DNA of 64,000 bases from an uncultured Bacteroidales bacterium (GTDB lineage Bacteria > Bacteroidota > Bacteroidia > Bacteroidales > Paludibacteraceae), in assembly GCA_934667275.1 (NCBI GenBank), contig CAKULK010000005.1:62001-126000 (forward strand). Direction: 5' to 3'. Under the pieces are notes generated by a model. The model did no database searches. It was not told where the DNA came from and was given only the letters and a program-made list of their open reading frames with translations. The translations under genes and the position numbers were made by a program. Of this stretch, positions 42,922 through 51,700 are shown piece by piece; position 1 is the stretch's first letter; each line of letters begins with the position of its first letter.

Positions 42922-44235
42922 ATGGCGAATATTTTGGCAATAGTGGGGCGTCCCAACGTGGGGAAATCGACCCTTTTTAATCGTCTGACGAAGACTCGTC
43001 GGGCGATTGTGATGGATACTGCAGGTACTACGCGCGACCGTCAATACGGCAAATGTGAATGGTGCGGTAAAGAATTTTCAGTAATTGACACCGGTGGTTG
43101 GGTGGTCAACTCGGACGATACCTTTGAAAGCGAAATCAACCGTCAAGTGACAATGGCTATCAAAGAAGCCGATGTCGTGCTGTTGGTTGTGGATGTTAAT
43201 GAGGGCGTGACACAGTTTGACATGGAAGTGGCACATTTGTTGCGCCAATCACGCAAAGATACAGTATTGGCAGTGAACAAAGTGGACCAATTCGACCAAC
43301 AATACGGGGCTCCCGAATTCTACAAACTCGGATTAGGCGAGCCTTACATTCTGTCTGCAGAAAACGGATTGGGTACCGGCGACTTACTGGACGAGATATG
43401 CAGCCGATTCAAGAATACAATGACTGAAGAATCTCTGGATGACTTGCCTCGTTTTGCCATTGTAGGACGACCTAACGCTGGCAAGAGCAGTATCTTGAAC
43501 GCTTTTATTGGAGAAGACCGCACTATAGTGACGGATATCCCGGGTACTACGCGCGACAGCATCTATACTCGTTACAACAAGTTTGGCAAAGACTTCTATC
43601 TTGTAGATACTGCCGGCATTCGCAAAAAAGCAAAGGTGAACGAAGACCTCGAATATTATTCGGTAGTACGTTCTATTCGCGCGATAGAGAATTCGGATGT
43701 ATGCATTCTCATGATTGATGCCACCCGCGGTGTAGAATCGCAAGATTTGAACATTTACTCACTGATTCAAAAGAATAAAAAAGGATTAGTGGTGTGTATC
43801 AACAAATGGGACCTCATAGAAAGCAAGACCAATGCGGATATTAAAGCATACGAAAAAGCCATCCGCGAACGCATTGCACCTTTCACAGATTTCCCGATTA
43901 TCTTCACCTCTGCACTCACTAAACAACGCATATACAAGGTAATGGAAACGGCACTGCATGTGTATGAAAACAAACAGCGCAAAGTGCCGACAGCCCAACT
44001 GAATGACAAATTCTTACCCCTGATTGAAAACTATCCGCCACCTGCAACAAAGGGCAAGTATATTAAAATTAAATATTGTACACAACTGCCTAATACACAA
44101 GTTCCTACATTTGTATTTTTTGCCAACCTGCCACAATATGTCAAGGAATCTTATCGCCGTTTTTTGGAGAATAAATTACGCGAATGGTGGGATTTTTGTG
44201 GCACACCCGTACAGATATTTATCCGCGCAAAATAG
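42922..44235 (+). CDS. der: Ribosome assembly GTPase Der (EngA)
   Basis: A tandem-GTPase needed for assembly of the 50S subunit. Two complete G domains are visible: the first with GRPNVGKSTLFN (about 8-19), DTAGTTRD and NKVDQF; the second with GRPNAGKSSILN (about 182-193), DIPGTTRD, DTAGIRKKAKV and NKWDLIE. A KH-like domain closes the protein (PPATKGKYIKIKYCTQ and RRFLENKLREWWDFCGTPVQIFIRAK). 437 residues is standard. Confidence 0.96.
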   Translation: MANILAIVGRPNVGKSTLFNRLTKTRRAIVMDTAGTTRDRQYGKCEWCGKEFSVIDTGGWVVNSDDTFESEINRQVTMAIKEADVVLLVVDVNEGVTQFDMEVAHLLRQSRKDTVLAVNKVDQFDQQYGAPEFYKLGLGEPYILSAENGLGTGDLLDEICSRFKNTMTEESLDDLPRFAIVGRPNAGKSSILNAFIGEDRTIVTDIPGTTRDSIYTRYNKFGKDFYLVDTAGIRKKAKVNEDLEYYSVVRSIRAIENSDVCILMIDATRGVESQDLNIYSLIQKNKKGLVVCINKWDLIESKTNADIKAYEKAIRERIAPFTDFPIIFTSALTKQRIYKVMETALHVYENKQRKVPTAQLNDKFLPLIENYPPPATKGKYIKIKYCTQLPNTQVPTFVFFANLPQYVKESYRRFLENKLREWWDFCGTPVQIFIRAK

Positions 44236-44316
44236 CGAGGAAGAGGCAGTTATTGAAGACGTTCTGCAAAAAACAGGCATTTTTTAAGAAAGTATTTCCT
44301 ATTCTTTTATTCGGAC

Positions 44317-44347
44317 TTGCGCGCGTGCGGGATTTTTTGTAACTTTG
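44317..44347 (+). promoter_or_regulatory. Promoter of the FAH-like-porU unit
   Basis: TTG at 44317-44319, 20 bp, TAACTTTG at 44340-44347. It supports ATG 44356 as the start of the next gene, which leaves an unusually short leader of about one or two codons. Confidence 0.7.
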
Positions 44348-44355
44348 CGGCTAAG

Positions 44356-44856
44356 ATGAAGATTATCGGTTTCTGCAAAATAGGTAACCAAGTACAGATG
44401 GTCTTGAAGGGCGACTCGTCATTGTTGGTGAATCGCAAGCCTTTTTTCATACCCGATTGGAGTGAAAACATTCTGATGACCCCGTGCGAAGTATTGCGCA
44501 TAAGCCGATTGGGAAAAAATATAAGTCCCCGATTTGCCACTCGTTATTTTGATGCCATAGCCCCCGGGCTGAATATGCAGGCTGCAGATTACGTGAGCAT
44601 GGGCAATTGGGTAAAAGGTTGGGCTTTTGATTATTCATTGGTTGTCGGCACTTTTGCAGACACAAATCAAGATATATGGCAAAACGTTGATGCACAACCG
44701 GTTGTCAGTCATGAGGAAGCCATATATATTGCCAGCAACGTGATGACCATCCGTCAAGGCGACCTTATCTTCATAGACCGCGATGTAACACCACGCCCGC
44801 TAAAGCGAGATGAAGTGATTACTGAGGGAGATGAATTATATTGCAAAATCAAATGA
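44356..44856 (+). CDS. Divergent fumarylacetoacetate-hydrolase-fold protein
   Basis: A 166-residue protein that I place in the FAH family from overall pattern (KIIGFCKIGNQVQ, LRISRLGKNISPRFATRYFDAIAPGLNMQAADY, and the closing 'LKRDEVITEGDELYCKIK', which resembles the end of FAH enzymes). The family's metal-binding Asp/Glu residues are not obvious, so it may not be catalytic. From memory, a FAH-family gene also precedes porU in Porphyromonas gingivalis, so the link seems conserved. The stop overlaps the porU start in ATGA. The promoter position rules out the longer frame from 44317. Confidence 0.6.
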   Translation: MKIIGFCKIGNQVQMVLKGDSSLLVNRKPFFIPDWSENILMTPCEVLRISRLGKNISPRFATRYFDAIAPGLNMQAADYVSMGNWVKGWAFDYSLVVGTFADTNQDIWQNVDAQPVVSHEEAIYIASNVMTIRQGDLIFIDRDVTPRPLKRDEVITEGDELYCKIK

Positions 44857-47800
44857 AACGACTGACTATCATATTGTTGGCATTATCACTTGCACTCGGT
44901 TCATGGGCAGGGATTCATTCTTATGCCGACCATTCTGCATTGCGAGAGGGACGAATAATCAAGATTCGCATTAGTGAAACGGGCATTTATTGCCTCCCCT
45001 ATGACACACTCAAAGCATGGGGACTTAAGCCCGAACAAGTACGCGTACTGGGATACGGCGGAGTGATGTTGAGCGAGAATTTCAAAGAACACCATTGGGA
45101 CGACCTTCCTACCGTGAGTATTTATATGCACAAAGGGGCTGATGGTGTGTTTGGAAGTGGTGACTACATCCTCTTTTACGCGCAAGGCGTAGTTGGTTGG
45201 AACTACGGGAATGGTCGTTGGAAGCACACCAATAATCCCTACAGCCGATATGGCTATTATTTTGTCAGCGATACCGCTGGAGAACAAAAATTAGTTTCCA
45301 CTACCAACGCATTGAGTGAAGAGAATGTACAAAATGTAGAATGGTTCACCGACTATCGTGTATATGAAAAGGACAGCATCAACCTCATTGACCGCAGTGG
45401 CGTAAGCGGTGGCGGACGTGAATTCTATGACCGCCCATTACAAGGTCCTACACAGAGTTTGAACATCTCCTTTGATACCCATAACGTCTTGACCGACAGG
45501 CCAATGTCTTGTTTGATAGACCTGGCGGCAAGTGCCACACAGGCGTCCACTTTCCGTGCCACTTTGTGCGGAACAACCAACACGGTATCGGTGAAAAACA
45601 TCAGCGTCAGCGATTTCTACACCAAAGCGGAATGTGACTCTATCCTGCTAACCACAACAGCACAATCATCTGGCAGCCAATCTGTTAACATACAGTTCAG
45701 CAACGCGGCTTCTGGAGCAGTCGGTTTCCTCAACTATATCGAACTCAACGCTCCTTGCGCCTTGACAATGTACGGAAACACAATGGCAATCAGCAACACT
45801 GAATTCTTCGGACAATCCGTGAATACACGATTTCTGTTATCCAATGCTACAACATCTACACAAATATGGAAAGTCACTGATGGCGTAAATATAGAGCAGA
45901 TGCCCACACAGGTCGTTGATGGCAAATTGGCGTGGATTGGCAGCAACGCACGTGCTGAAAAGTATGTGGCGGTGAACGTCAACGCCTCAAATTGGAAGCA
46001 ACCGCAACGTGTAGGAGTTGTTGCCAACCAAGACCTGCATGCGCTACAAAACATTGATTATGTGATAATTTGCCCCGAAGAGTTTGTGCCTCAAGCCACG
46101 CGTTTGGCACAGAAACACGAAGAAATTGACAACCTCACATGGGCAGTAGTCACCGACCAACAGGTGTACAACGAATTCTCGTCCGGTACCCCAGATGTCA
46201 CCGCCTACCGTTGGCTGATGAAGATGCTCTACGACCGCGCTAACGGCAATAAAATCCAAGAACCCAAGAGCCTGCTATTGATGGGAAAAGCCTCTTTTGA
46301 CAACCGGAATTTGCTCACCACGTCAGGTACCGGTCGCCTTTTGGTGTACCAGGCACACAACTCCACTATCGAAACCAAAGCCTATGGTTGCGATGACTAT
46401 TGCGGTTTCCTCGCCGACAATGCAGGTATAGAAAGCAACGGGCGTTTCAATGATGTACGGGCACAGATGAATATCGGAGTAGGGCGCCTGCCTGTCACCA
46501 CTGCCACACAAGCCACTGAGGTGGTGGAAAAATTGTGCACCTACATGGACAATCAGGTATTGGGAAAATGGAAGACACAAATCTGCTTTCTGGCAGATGA
46601 TGGCGACCATGGTTTGCATGTGCGCACAGCGGATAATGGTGCCGAGAAAATGCGTAAGAAAAACTTGGACTTTATAGTAAATAAGATATACTTGGACGCT
46701 TACACACAAGAGGTTAGCGCAGCGGGAGAAAGTTATCCGTTGGCTAAAAACCAGTTCGACAATCTCATGAGCAACGGTGTGCTGTTCATGGACTATTCGG
46801 GACATGGTGGCTACAACAATATCACCAACGAAATGTTCATGTCTGCCAAAGACATACAACAGATGAACAACACTAACCAAGGTTTTTGGTTCTTGGCGAC
46901 CTGCAGTTTCTCGCATTTCGACAGCGGTATCACCTCCGCCGGCGAGTGGGCAGTGCTCAATCCCAACGGTGGTGCTATTGGGGTATTGTCAGCATGTCGC
47001 ACCGTATATGCTTCTCAGAATGAAGTGTTTAACCGCAATCTATGCGACACGCTCTTCGGACATAAAGACCCGTTTTCTTACAATATGACTTTGGGTGAAG
47101 CCACACGTATTGCCAAAAACACTACAGGACGTGATGAAAACAAAATGCCTTATATCTTGCTTGGAGATCCCGCCTTGCGACTGAACTATCCCACTCAGTA
47201 TCAGGTTCGTACCATTGGCCAACCGGACACGCTACATGCCTTGACGGTGCAAACCATTCGCGGTTATATAGAGACGCCCGACCACGATACTGCCACATGG
47301 TTCAATGGCACATTAGACATCACCGTTTTCGATAAGATGCAACAAATCACCACTCGGGACAACGATGAAACCGACGAAAACAAGAAACAGAAAATCATCT
47401 ACAACGACTATCCGAACACGCTTTTCGCAGGGCAAACCAACATCATAGACGGCAAGTTTGAGTTCACATTCATGGTTCCAAAGGATATTCGCTACAACTA
47501 CGGAAACGGGCGCATTGTCTATTATGCCTACGACAACGAAGCGCGTGCAGAAGGTGTCGGACACTATGAAGATTTCATCATTGGCGGCAGTAGTTCCATT
47601 ACGATACCGGATACCATGGGTCCGGATATCCGTTTGTATCTCAACAACATAGCCTTCGCCAATGGAGGGGACACGCACGAGTTCCCGCATTTCTATGCCG
47701 ACATCTACGACGACCACGGCATCAACACTGTCGGTACCGGCATCGGGCACGACCTCCTGCTCATCATTGACGAAAATGCCAAGCATACCTATGTACTCAA

Positions 47801-48251
47801 CGACTATTTCACCGCCCAAAACAATAGTTATCAGCAAGGGCGTGTCAGTTACAAGATGCCCGAAATGGACGAGGGAACCCATAGTCTGACATTCCGTGCG
47901 TGGGATTTGCTCAACAATAGCAGCACCGCCACACTTAATTTTCATGTGGTCAAAGGCATGGATCCGCAGATTTTCCAAGTGCTCACCTACCCCAACCCTG
48001 TTTCGGCATCGGAAATCATGAACATCCGCATTGAGTATGATCGCCCCGATGAAATCATACAAACATCTGTTTATCTGTATGATATAAGCGGTCATCTACT
48101 GTCGGTTACCGAGCAAAAAGGTGCCGATAATCTCCAATGGAATATCAGCGAATTGGGTATGCACGCAGGCGTGTATATATATCAGGTCAAAATCAAGACA
48201 CAGACCTCCAACTATGTCTCCAAAGCAGGAAAAATAATCGTTTCACAATAA
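44853..48251 (+). CDS. porU: Type IX secretion sortase PorU (gingipain-like peptidase)
   Basis: A surface C25-family protease that removes the C-terminal signal of type IX cargo and joins it to anionic LPS. ATG 44853 is used because it overlaps the previous stop. Signal peptide: residues 1-20. The peptidase domain spans about 400-780, with the catalytic His in MDYSGHGGYNN (H651) and the catalytic Cys in FWFLATCSFSHFD (C684). Both are present, so it should be active. The last 85 residues (TYPNPVSASEIMNIRIEY to SKAGKIIVSQ) look like a type IX C-terminal domain, which PorU is known to retain. 1132 residues is normal. porV follows after 87 bp. Confidence 0.93.
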   Translation: MKRLTIILLALSLALGSWAGIHSYADHSALREGRIIKIRISETGIYCLPYDTLKAWGLKPEQVRVLGYGGVMLSENFKEHHWDDLPTVSIYMHKGADGVFGSGDYILFYAQGVVGWNYGNGRWKHTNNPYSRYGYYFVSDTAGEQKLVSTTNALSEENVQNVEWFTDYRVYEKDSINLIDRSGVSGGGREFYDRPLQGPTQSLNISFDTHNVLTDRPMSCLIDLAASATQASTFRATLCGTTNTVSVKNISVSDFYTKAECDSILLTTTAQSSGSQSVNIQFSNAASGAVGFLNYIELNAPCALTMYGNTMAISNTEFFGQSVNTRFLLSNATTSTQIWKVTDGVNIEQMPTQVVDGKLAWIGSNARAEKYVAVNVNASNWKQPQRVGVVANQDLHALQNIDYVIICPEEFVPQATRLAQKHEEIDNLTWAVVTDQQVYNEFSSGTPDVTAYRWLMKMLYDRANGNKIQEPKSLLLMGKASFDNRNLLTTSGTGRLLVYQAHNSTIETKAYGCDDYCGFLADNAGIESNGRFNDVRAQMNIGVGRLPVTTATQATEVVEKLCTYMDNQVLGKWKTQICFLADDGDHGLHVRTADNGAEKMRKKNLDFIVNKIYLDAYTQEVSAAGESYPLAKNQFDNLMSNGVLFMDYSGHGGYNNITNEMFMSAKDIQQMNNTNQGFWFLATCSFSHFDSGITSAGEWAVLNPNGGAIGVLSACRTVYASQNEVFNRNLCDTLFGHKDPFSYNMTLGEATRIAKNTTGRDENKMPYILLGDPALRLNYPTQYQVRTIGQPDTLHALTVQTIRGYIETPDHDTATWFNGTLDITVFDKMQQITTRDNDETDENKKQKIIYNDYPNTLFAGQTNIIDGKFEFTFMVPKDIRYNYGNGRIVYYAYDNEARAEGVGHYEDFIIGGSSSITIPDTMGPDIRLYLNNIAFANGGDTHEFPHFYADIYDDHGINTVGTGIGHDLLLIIDENAKHTYVLNDYFTAQNNSYQQGRVSYKMPEMDEGTHSLTFRAWDLLNNSSTATLNFHVVKGMDPQIFQVLTYPNPVSASEIMNIRIEYDRPDEIIQTSVYLYDISGHLLSVTEQKGADNLQWNISELGMHAGVYIYQVKIKTQTSNYVSKAGKIIVSQ

Positions 48252-48338
48252 ATCAATTACTTCTAAAGAGCCTATGAAGCATCTCTAAAAGTTCAACCGA
48301 CAAATCGAAAAATTAACTACATAAATATCTAAAACAAA

Positions 48339-49538
48339 ATGAAAAAAGTCTTTTTATCCATCATGGCAATAGCCGGTCTCAGCCTGCCGTTGTTGGCCAC
48401 CAATCCGGTCATCACAGCCATGCCTTCTCTCAGTGTTGCCCCGGATGCTCACGCCGCAGGTTTGGGTGATGTCGGCGCAGCCACAACTCCTGATTTGAAC
48501 TCCCAACACTGGAACCCCGCCAAATATGCTTTCATGGAGAGCCGAGGAGGTATCACCGCCAACTACACTCCTTGGTTGCGCAAGTTGGTGAGTGACATTG
48601 ATTTGGCATATCTTGCAGGTTACTACAAAATCAACGATATGCAGGCTATCTCAGCCAGTTTCAGTTATTTCTCCATGGGTGCCGTCCAATTGGTTGACTA
48701 TAGCGGCACGGCTTTCCAGGAAGCGCATCCAAATGAATGGTCTCTTGATGCTGCCTACTCCATCAAACTGCACGAGTATGTCAGTATGGCGGTAGCACTC
48801 CGTTTCCTCTATAGCGACCTCAACAATGGTACCAACGCCTCTGTCACTACGGGTTCCACGGAATTGCGCCCGGCATGGACAATGGCGGCCGACATTGCGC
48901 TCTACTACAAGCAGCCTATCGCACTCCCGATGGGCGATAGTTATTTCGGACTCGGTTTCAACCTCAGCAACCTCGGCGGCAAGATGTCCTATGACAACGG
49001 CGATACCAAGAACTTCATCCCTGCCAATATGCGCTTGGGTATCAGTTACGAGTTGCCTTTCGACAACTATAATCGCCTTATGGCTACCGTTGAGGCTAAC
49101 AAAATGCTCGTGCCTACCTACTATTCCAAATTTGCCGAAGACACCGACAACCATCGTATGACGCAAACCGAATACTCCAACACAACCTCTCCTGATGGCT
49201 GGTGGAAGTCGTTCTGCGATGCTCCGGGCTACACCACCGATGAAGGCAAAGTTGTCAGCCCTGCATTGGAGGAGTTGCAGGAGATTCAATGGGGCGTAGG
49301 TCTTGAATATAGTTACAATCGCCAGTTCTTCGGGCGCGTTGGCTATAGCCACGAAAACTACTACAAAGGCAACCGCCGCTATGTGACCATCGGTGCTGGT
49401 TTCAAACTCAGTATCTTCTCTTTGGATGTTGCCTACTGCATTGCCACGGCAGCCTCCAACCCGCTCGACCAGACCATGCGTTTTACGCTCGGTTTCGACC
49501 TCGCAGGTATCAAAGACCTCGTCAACAACAAGAAATAA
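48339..49538 (+). CDS. porV: Type IX secretion outer-membrane shuttle PorV (LptO)
   Basis: An outer-membrane barrel of the FadL-like group that carries type IX cargo from the translocon to PorU. Signal peptide KKVFLSIMAIAGLSLPLLA. The conserved opening of mature PorV is clear: ITAMPSLSVAPDAHAAGLGDVGAATTPDLNSQHWNPAKYAFMESRGGITANYTPWLRKLV. Barrel strands continue to a C-terminal FTLGFDLAGIKDLVNN. 399 residues is typical. Cargo proteins would be encoded elsewhere; within the window only PorU itself appears to have a C-terminal signal. Confidence 0.93.
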   Translation: MKKVFLSIMAIAGLSLPLLATNPVITAMPSLSVAPDAHAAGLGDVGAATTPDLNSQHWNPAKYAFMESRGGITANYTPWLRKLVSDIDLAYLAGYYKINDMQAISASFSYFSMGAVQLVDYSGTAFQEAHPNEWSLDAAYSIKLHEYVSMAVALRFLYSDLNNGTNASVTTGSTELRPAWTMAADIALYYKQPIALPMGDSYFGLGFNLSNLGGKMSYDNGDTKNFIPANMRLGISYELPFDNYNRLMATVEANKMLVPTYYSKFAEDTDNHRMTQTEYSNTTSPDGWWKSFCDAPGYTTDEGKVVSPALEELQEIQWGVGLEYSYNRQFFGRVGYSHENYYKGNRRYVTIGAGFKLSIFSLDVAYCIATAASNPLDQTMRFTLGFDLAGIKDLVNNKK

Positions 49539-49557
49539 AACACCTTATTCCCGTTTC

Positions 49558-50037
49558 ATGCGAATCGGATTTGGATATGATGTGCATGCATTCTCCCCTG
49601 ACCGCCCCTTGTGGTTAGGGGGGATTGCTATTCCGTCCCCTATGGGCTTACTCGGTCACTCGGACGCGGATGTGCTTATTCATGCCCTCTGCGATGCCCT
49701 ACTCGGTGCTGCAGCCATGCGCGACATCGGCTACCATTTCCCCGACACTAAGGGGAACGAATTCGAAGGTATTGACTCCAAAATTCTCCTTCGGCGCGTT
49801 ATGCAAATGCTTCGCGACGCAGGCTACAACCTCGTCAACTGCGATTGCACCGTGTGTGCGCAACTGCCAAAACTCAATCCTTATATCCCGACCATGCAGA
49901 CTTGTCTCGCTGAGGTGATGAATGTCTCCACCGACCAAGTCAGCATCAAAGCCACCACCACCGAGCACCTCGGCTTTGTCGGACGCGAAGAGGGGATGTC
50001 AGCGTATGCGGTAGTGCTAATCGACAAACAATCCTAA
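49558..50037 (+). CDS. ispF: 2-C-methyl-D-erythritol 2,4-cyclodiphosphate synthase
   Basis: Fifth step of the MEP isoprenoid pathway; a trimer with a zinc site between subunits. Start MRIGFGYDVHAF at 49558 carries the zinc ligands D8 and H10, with the third His in LLGHSDADVLIHALCDALLGAAAMRDIGYHFPD. The C-terminal KATTTEHLGFVGREEGMSAYAVVLI is fully conserved. 159 residues is standard. It starts 19 bp after porV. A porV-ispF pairing is also what I recall in Porphyromonas gingivalis, which supports the identity of both. Confidence 0.95.
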   Translation: MRIGFGYDVHAFSPDRPLWLGGIAIPSPMGLLGHSDADVLIHALCDALLGAAAMRDIGYHFPDTKGNEFEGIDSKILLRRVMQMLRDAGYNLVNCDCTVCAQLPKLNPYIPTMQTCLAEVMNVSTDQVSIKATTTEHLGFVGREEGMSAYAVVLIDKQS

Positions 50038-50048
50038 CATAAACATCT

Positions 50049-50384
50049 ATGTTTCAACCACATAGCAAACACCTATTACCTCTCGTCGCCTTTCTCCTAT
50101 TCTCCATTTCTGTAAGGTGTGAGGACACTGTCCCTACCCCCTGCTCCGTCACATCCACTCGCGACACACTCATCACGGGCGACAGCATCATCGTCATTCA
50201 CACAGTCTGCGCACCCGTTTGTTCCTCGTGCGCGCGCGTATATAATAAGGAGTGGCAACTCATCAGGACACTCACCCCACCCTTCCAATCGCCTTTTCCT
50301 GAGGCATATATCGAAGACGGCAAACTCCTTTGGCGCGACAATTACCCCCAACTCTTGGACGAAGAAGAACGTAAATTATACTGA
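50049..50384 (+). CDS. Small exported Cys-rich protein of unknown function
   Basis: A 111-residue protein that I do not recognise. The signal peptide is residues 1-24 (HLLPLVAFLLFSISVRC, a possible but weak lipobox). The mature part has a cysteine cluster C-x3-C-x2-C (VCAPVCSSCARVY) and a PFQSPFPEAYIEDGKLLWRDNYPQLLDEEERKLY tail. It sits 11 bp behind ispF and 39 bp before aroK in the same direction, so it may be read with them. It could be a shortened member of a larger Bacteroidales periplasmic family; I cannot say which. Confidence 0.6.
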   Translation: MFQPHSKHLLPLVAFLLFSISVRCEDTVPTPCSVTSTRDTLITGDSIIVIHTVCAPVCSSCARVYNKEWQLIRTLTPPFQSPFPEAYIEDGKLLWRDNYPQLLDEEERKLY

Positions 50385-50423
50385 CGATACTTGCAATTCA
50401 TCATTCATAATTCATAATTAATT

Positions 50424-50978
50424 ATGGAATTTCCCATCTATTTGGTCGGTTATATGGGCGCAGGCAAGACTACCGTCGGTCAAATCCTCGCCGATAAACT
50501 CGGGTGGCATTTCGTGGATCTTGACAACGCTTTTCGCGAGATTCACGGGCTTTCCCCAGCCGACTACATACGCACCTACGGCATCGAAGCCTTTCGCCGC
50601 AAAGAGAAATACGTTGTCGAAGACCTCGCCGAACTGCCCTACGAGCATGTCATTTACGCCACAGGCGGCGGCTATCCTTGTTGGGAAGACAATATGGAAT
50701 GTCTCCACGAATTGGGTACCAGTTTCTATATCCGTTGGAAACCCGAACATCTTGCCAAGCGGCTTATGCTCACCGACTTGGACGACCGTCCCGTCCTCCA
50801 AGGGCGCACCGAACAGGAGCTGCTTACTTTCATTCGCCCGCAACTCGAAGCCCGCGAACCATTCTACGCCCAAGCCGATTATGTCATTGATGTGCCCGTT
50901 GAGGACATATCCGAAGACGACGACCTCCACATAGCAGAACAATTATTTAATATAATTAAATACAATTCCCCGTCCTGA
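50424..50978 (+). CDS. aroK: Shikimate kinase
   Basis: Phosphorylates shikimate in aromatic amino-acid synthesis. P-loop GYMGAGKTT (residues 9-17), shikimate-binding Asp in DLDNAFREIHG, the Arg in EAFRRKEKYVVEDL, the ATGGGYPCW glycine block and the lid region RPVLQGRTEQELLTF are all present. 184 residues is standard. It is the second shikimate gene in the window after aroQ. The spacer to sufE contains an 11-bp repeat array. Confidence 0.94.
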   Translation: MEFPIYLVGYMGAGKTTVGQILADKLGWHFVDLDNAFREIHGLSPADYIRTYGIEAFRRKEKYVVEDLAELPYEHVIYATGGGYPCWEDNMECLHELGTSFYIRWKPEHLAKRLMLTDLDDRPVLQGRTEQELLTFIRPQLEAREPFYAQADYVIDVPVEDISEDDDLHIAEQLFNIIKYNSPS

Positions 50979-51019
50979 CTTTATCGCGGGTCTGTCGCGA
51001 GTCTGTCGCGGGTCTCCAT
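50976..51019. repeat. Short 11-bp-period array between aroK and sufE
   Basis: Four blocks: TGACTTTATCG, CGGGTCTGTCG, CGAGTCTGTCG, CGGGTCTCCAT (50976-51019). Two units share the CGNGTCTGTCG core, which also occurs at 7938-7948. It begins at the aroK stop codon. Confidence 0.65.
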
Positions 51020-51058
51020 AGAGTATCAAATAGTAGAAAACAACCAATAAACCGATAT

Positions 51059-51505
51059 ATGTTAAAAACCATCAACGAAATACAAGACGAAATCATCGAC
51101 GAATTTAGTGCTTTCGATGATTGGATGGACCGCTATAGTCTCCTCATTGACTATGGCAATGGTCTCGAACCGTTCCCCGAATCCGACCGCACCGAGCAGA
51201 ATCTCATCGACGGTTGCCAATCCAAAGTATGGTTCACCGCCGAATTACAGCAACCGGAAAGTACTGATAGCGAACCGGTTATCATCTACCGTGGCGATTC
51301 CGATGCCATCCTTGTCAAAGGCATTGTGGCACTGCTTATTCGCGTCCTTAGCAATCACACGCCCCGCGAAATCATCAATGCAGACCTCTATTTCATCGAT
51401 GCCATCAACCTTCGCGAGCACCTTTCGCCCACACGCAGCAACGGCCTCGCCTCCATGCTTAAGCAGATGCGTCTCTATGCACTTGCTTTCGCAGCGCAGA
51501 AATAG
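51059..51505 (+). CDS. sufE: SufE-type cysteine desulfuration protein
   Basis: Accepts persulfide sulfur from the cysteine desulfurase SufS and passes it to the Fe-S cluster scaffold. The acceptor cysteine is C53 in LIDGCQSKVWF, the family's signature. The N-terminal INEIQDEIIDEFSAFDDWMDRYSLLIDYG is also typical. 148 residues is normal. No other suf genes are in the window. A strong terminator follows. Confidence 0.93.
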   Translation: MLKTINEIQDEIIDEFSAFDDWMDRYSLLIDYGNGLEPFPESDRTEQNLIDGCQSKVWFTAELQQPESTDSEPVIIYRGDSDAILVKGIVALLIRVLSNHTPREIINADLYFIDAINLREHLSPTRSNGLASMLKQMRLYALAFAAQK

Positions 51506-51533
51506 GTTCCGTTGCACCCTTATCGCACTTCTC

Positions 51534-51575
51534 GCCGCATAGTTTGTGTTCCAACAAACTATGCGGCTGTTTTTT
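51534..51575 (+). terminator. Strong Rho-independent terminator after sufE
   Basis: A 14-bp perfect stem (GCCGCATAGTTTGT, arms 51534-51547 and 51554-51567) with a 6-base loop, followed by TGTTTTTT. Confidence 0.92.
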
Positions 51576-51648
51576 ATAGCCTTTTTCAATCGCAAAACAC
51601 CTATGCAAACGGTTTCTATACATTTATCAGTACAAAGCCATGCTATTA

Positions 51649-51680
51649 TTTGTACAAGTTAAAGAAAAACATTATCTTTG
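51649..51680 (+). promoter_or_regulatory. Promoter of the glycoside-hydrolase cluster
   Basis: TTTG at 51649-51652, 20 bp, TATCTTTG at 51673-51680, with ATG 20 bases later. I saw no further consensus box before the other three hydrolase genes, so this may drive the set. Confidence 0.75.
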
Positions 51681-51700
51681 CAATCTAACTTATAAAAGCA

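Noticed and set aside
50976..51019. A CRISPR array, because of direct repeats
   Set aside because: Units are only 11 bases with no spacers between them, and no cas genes are in the window.
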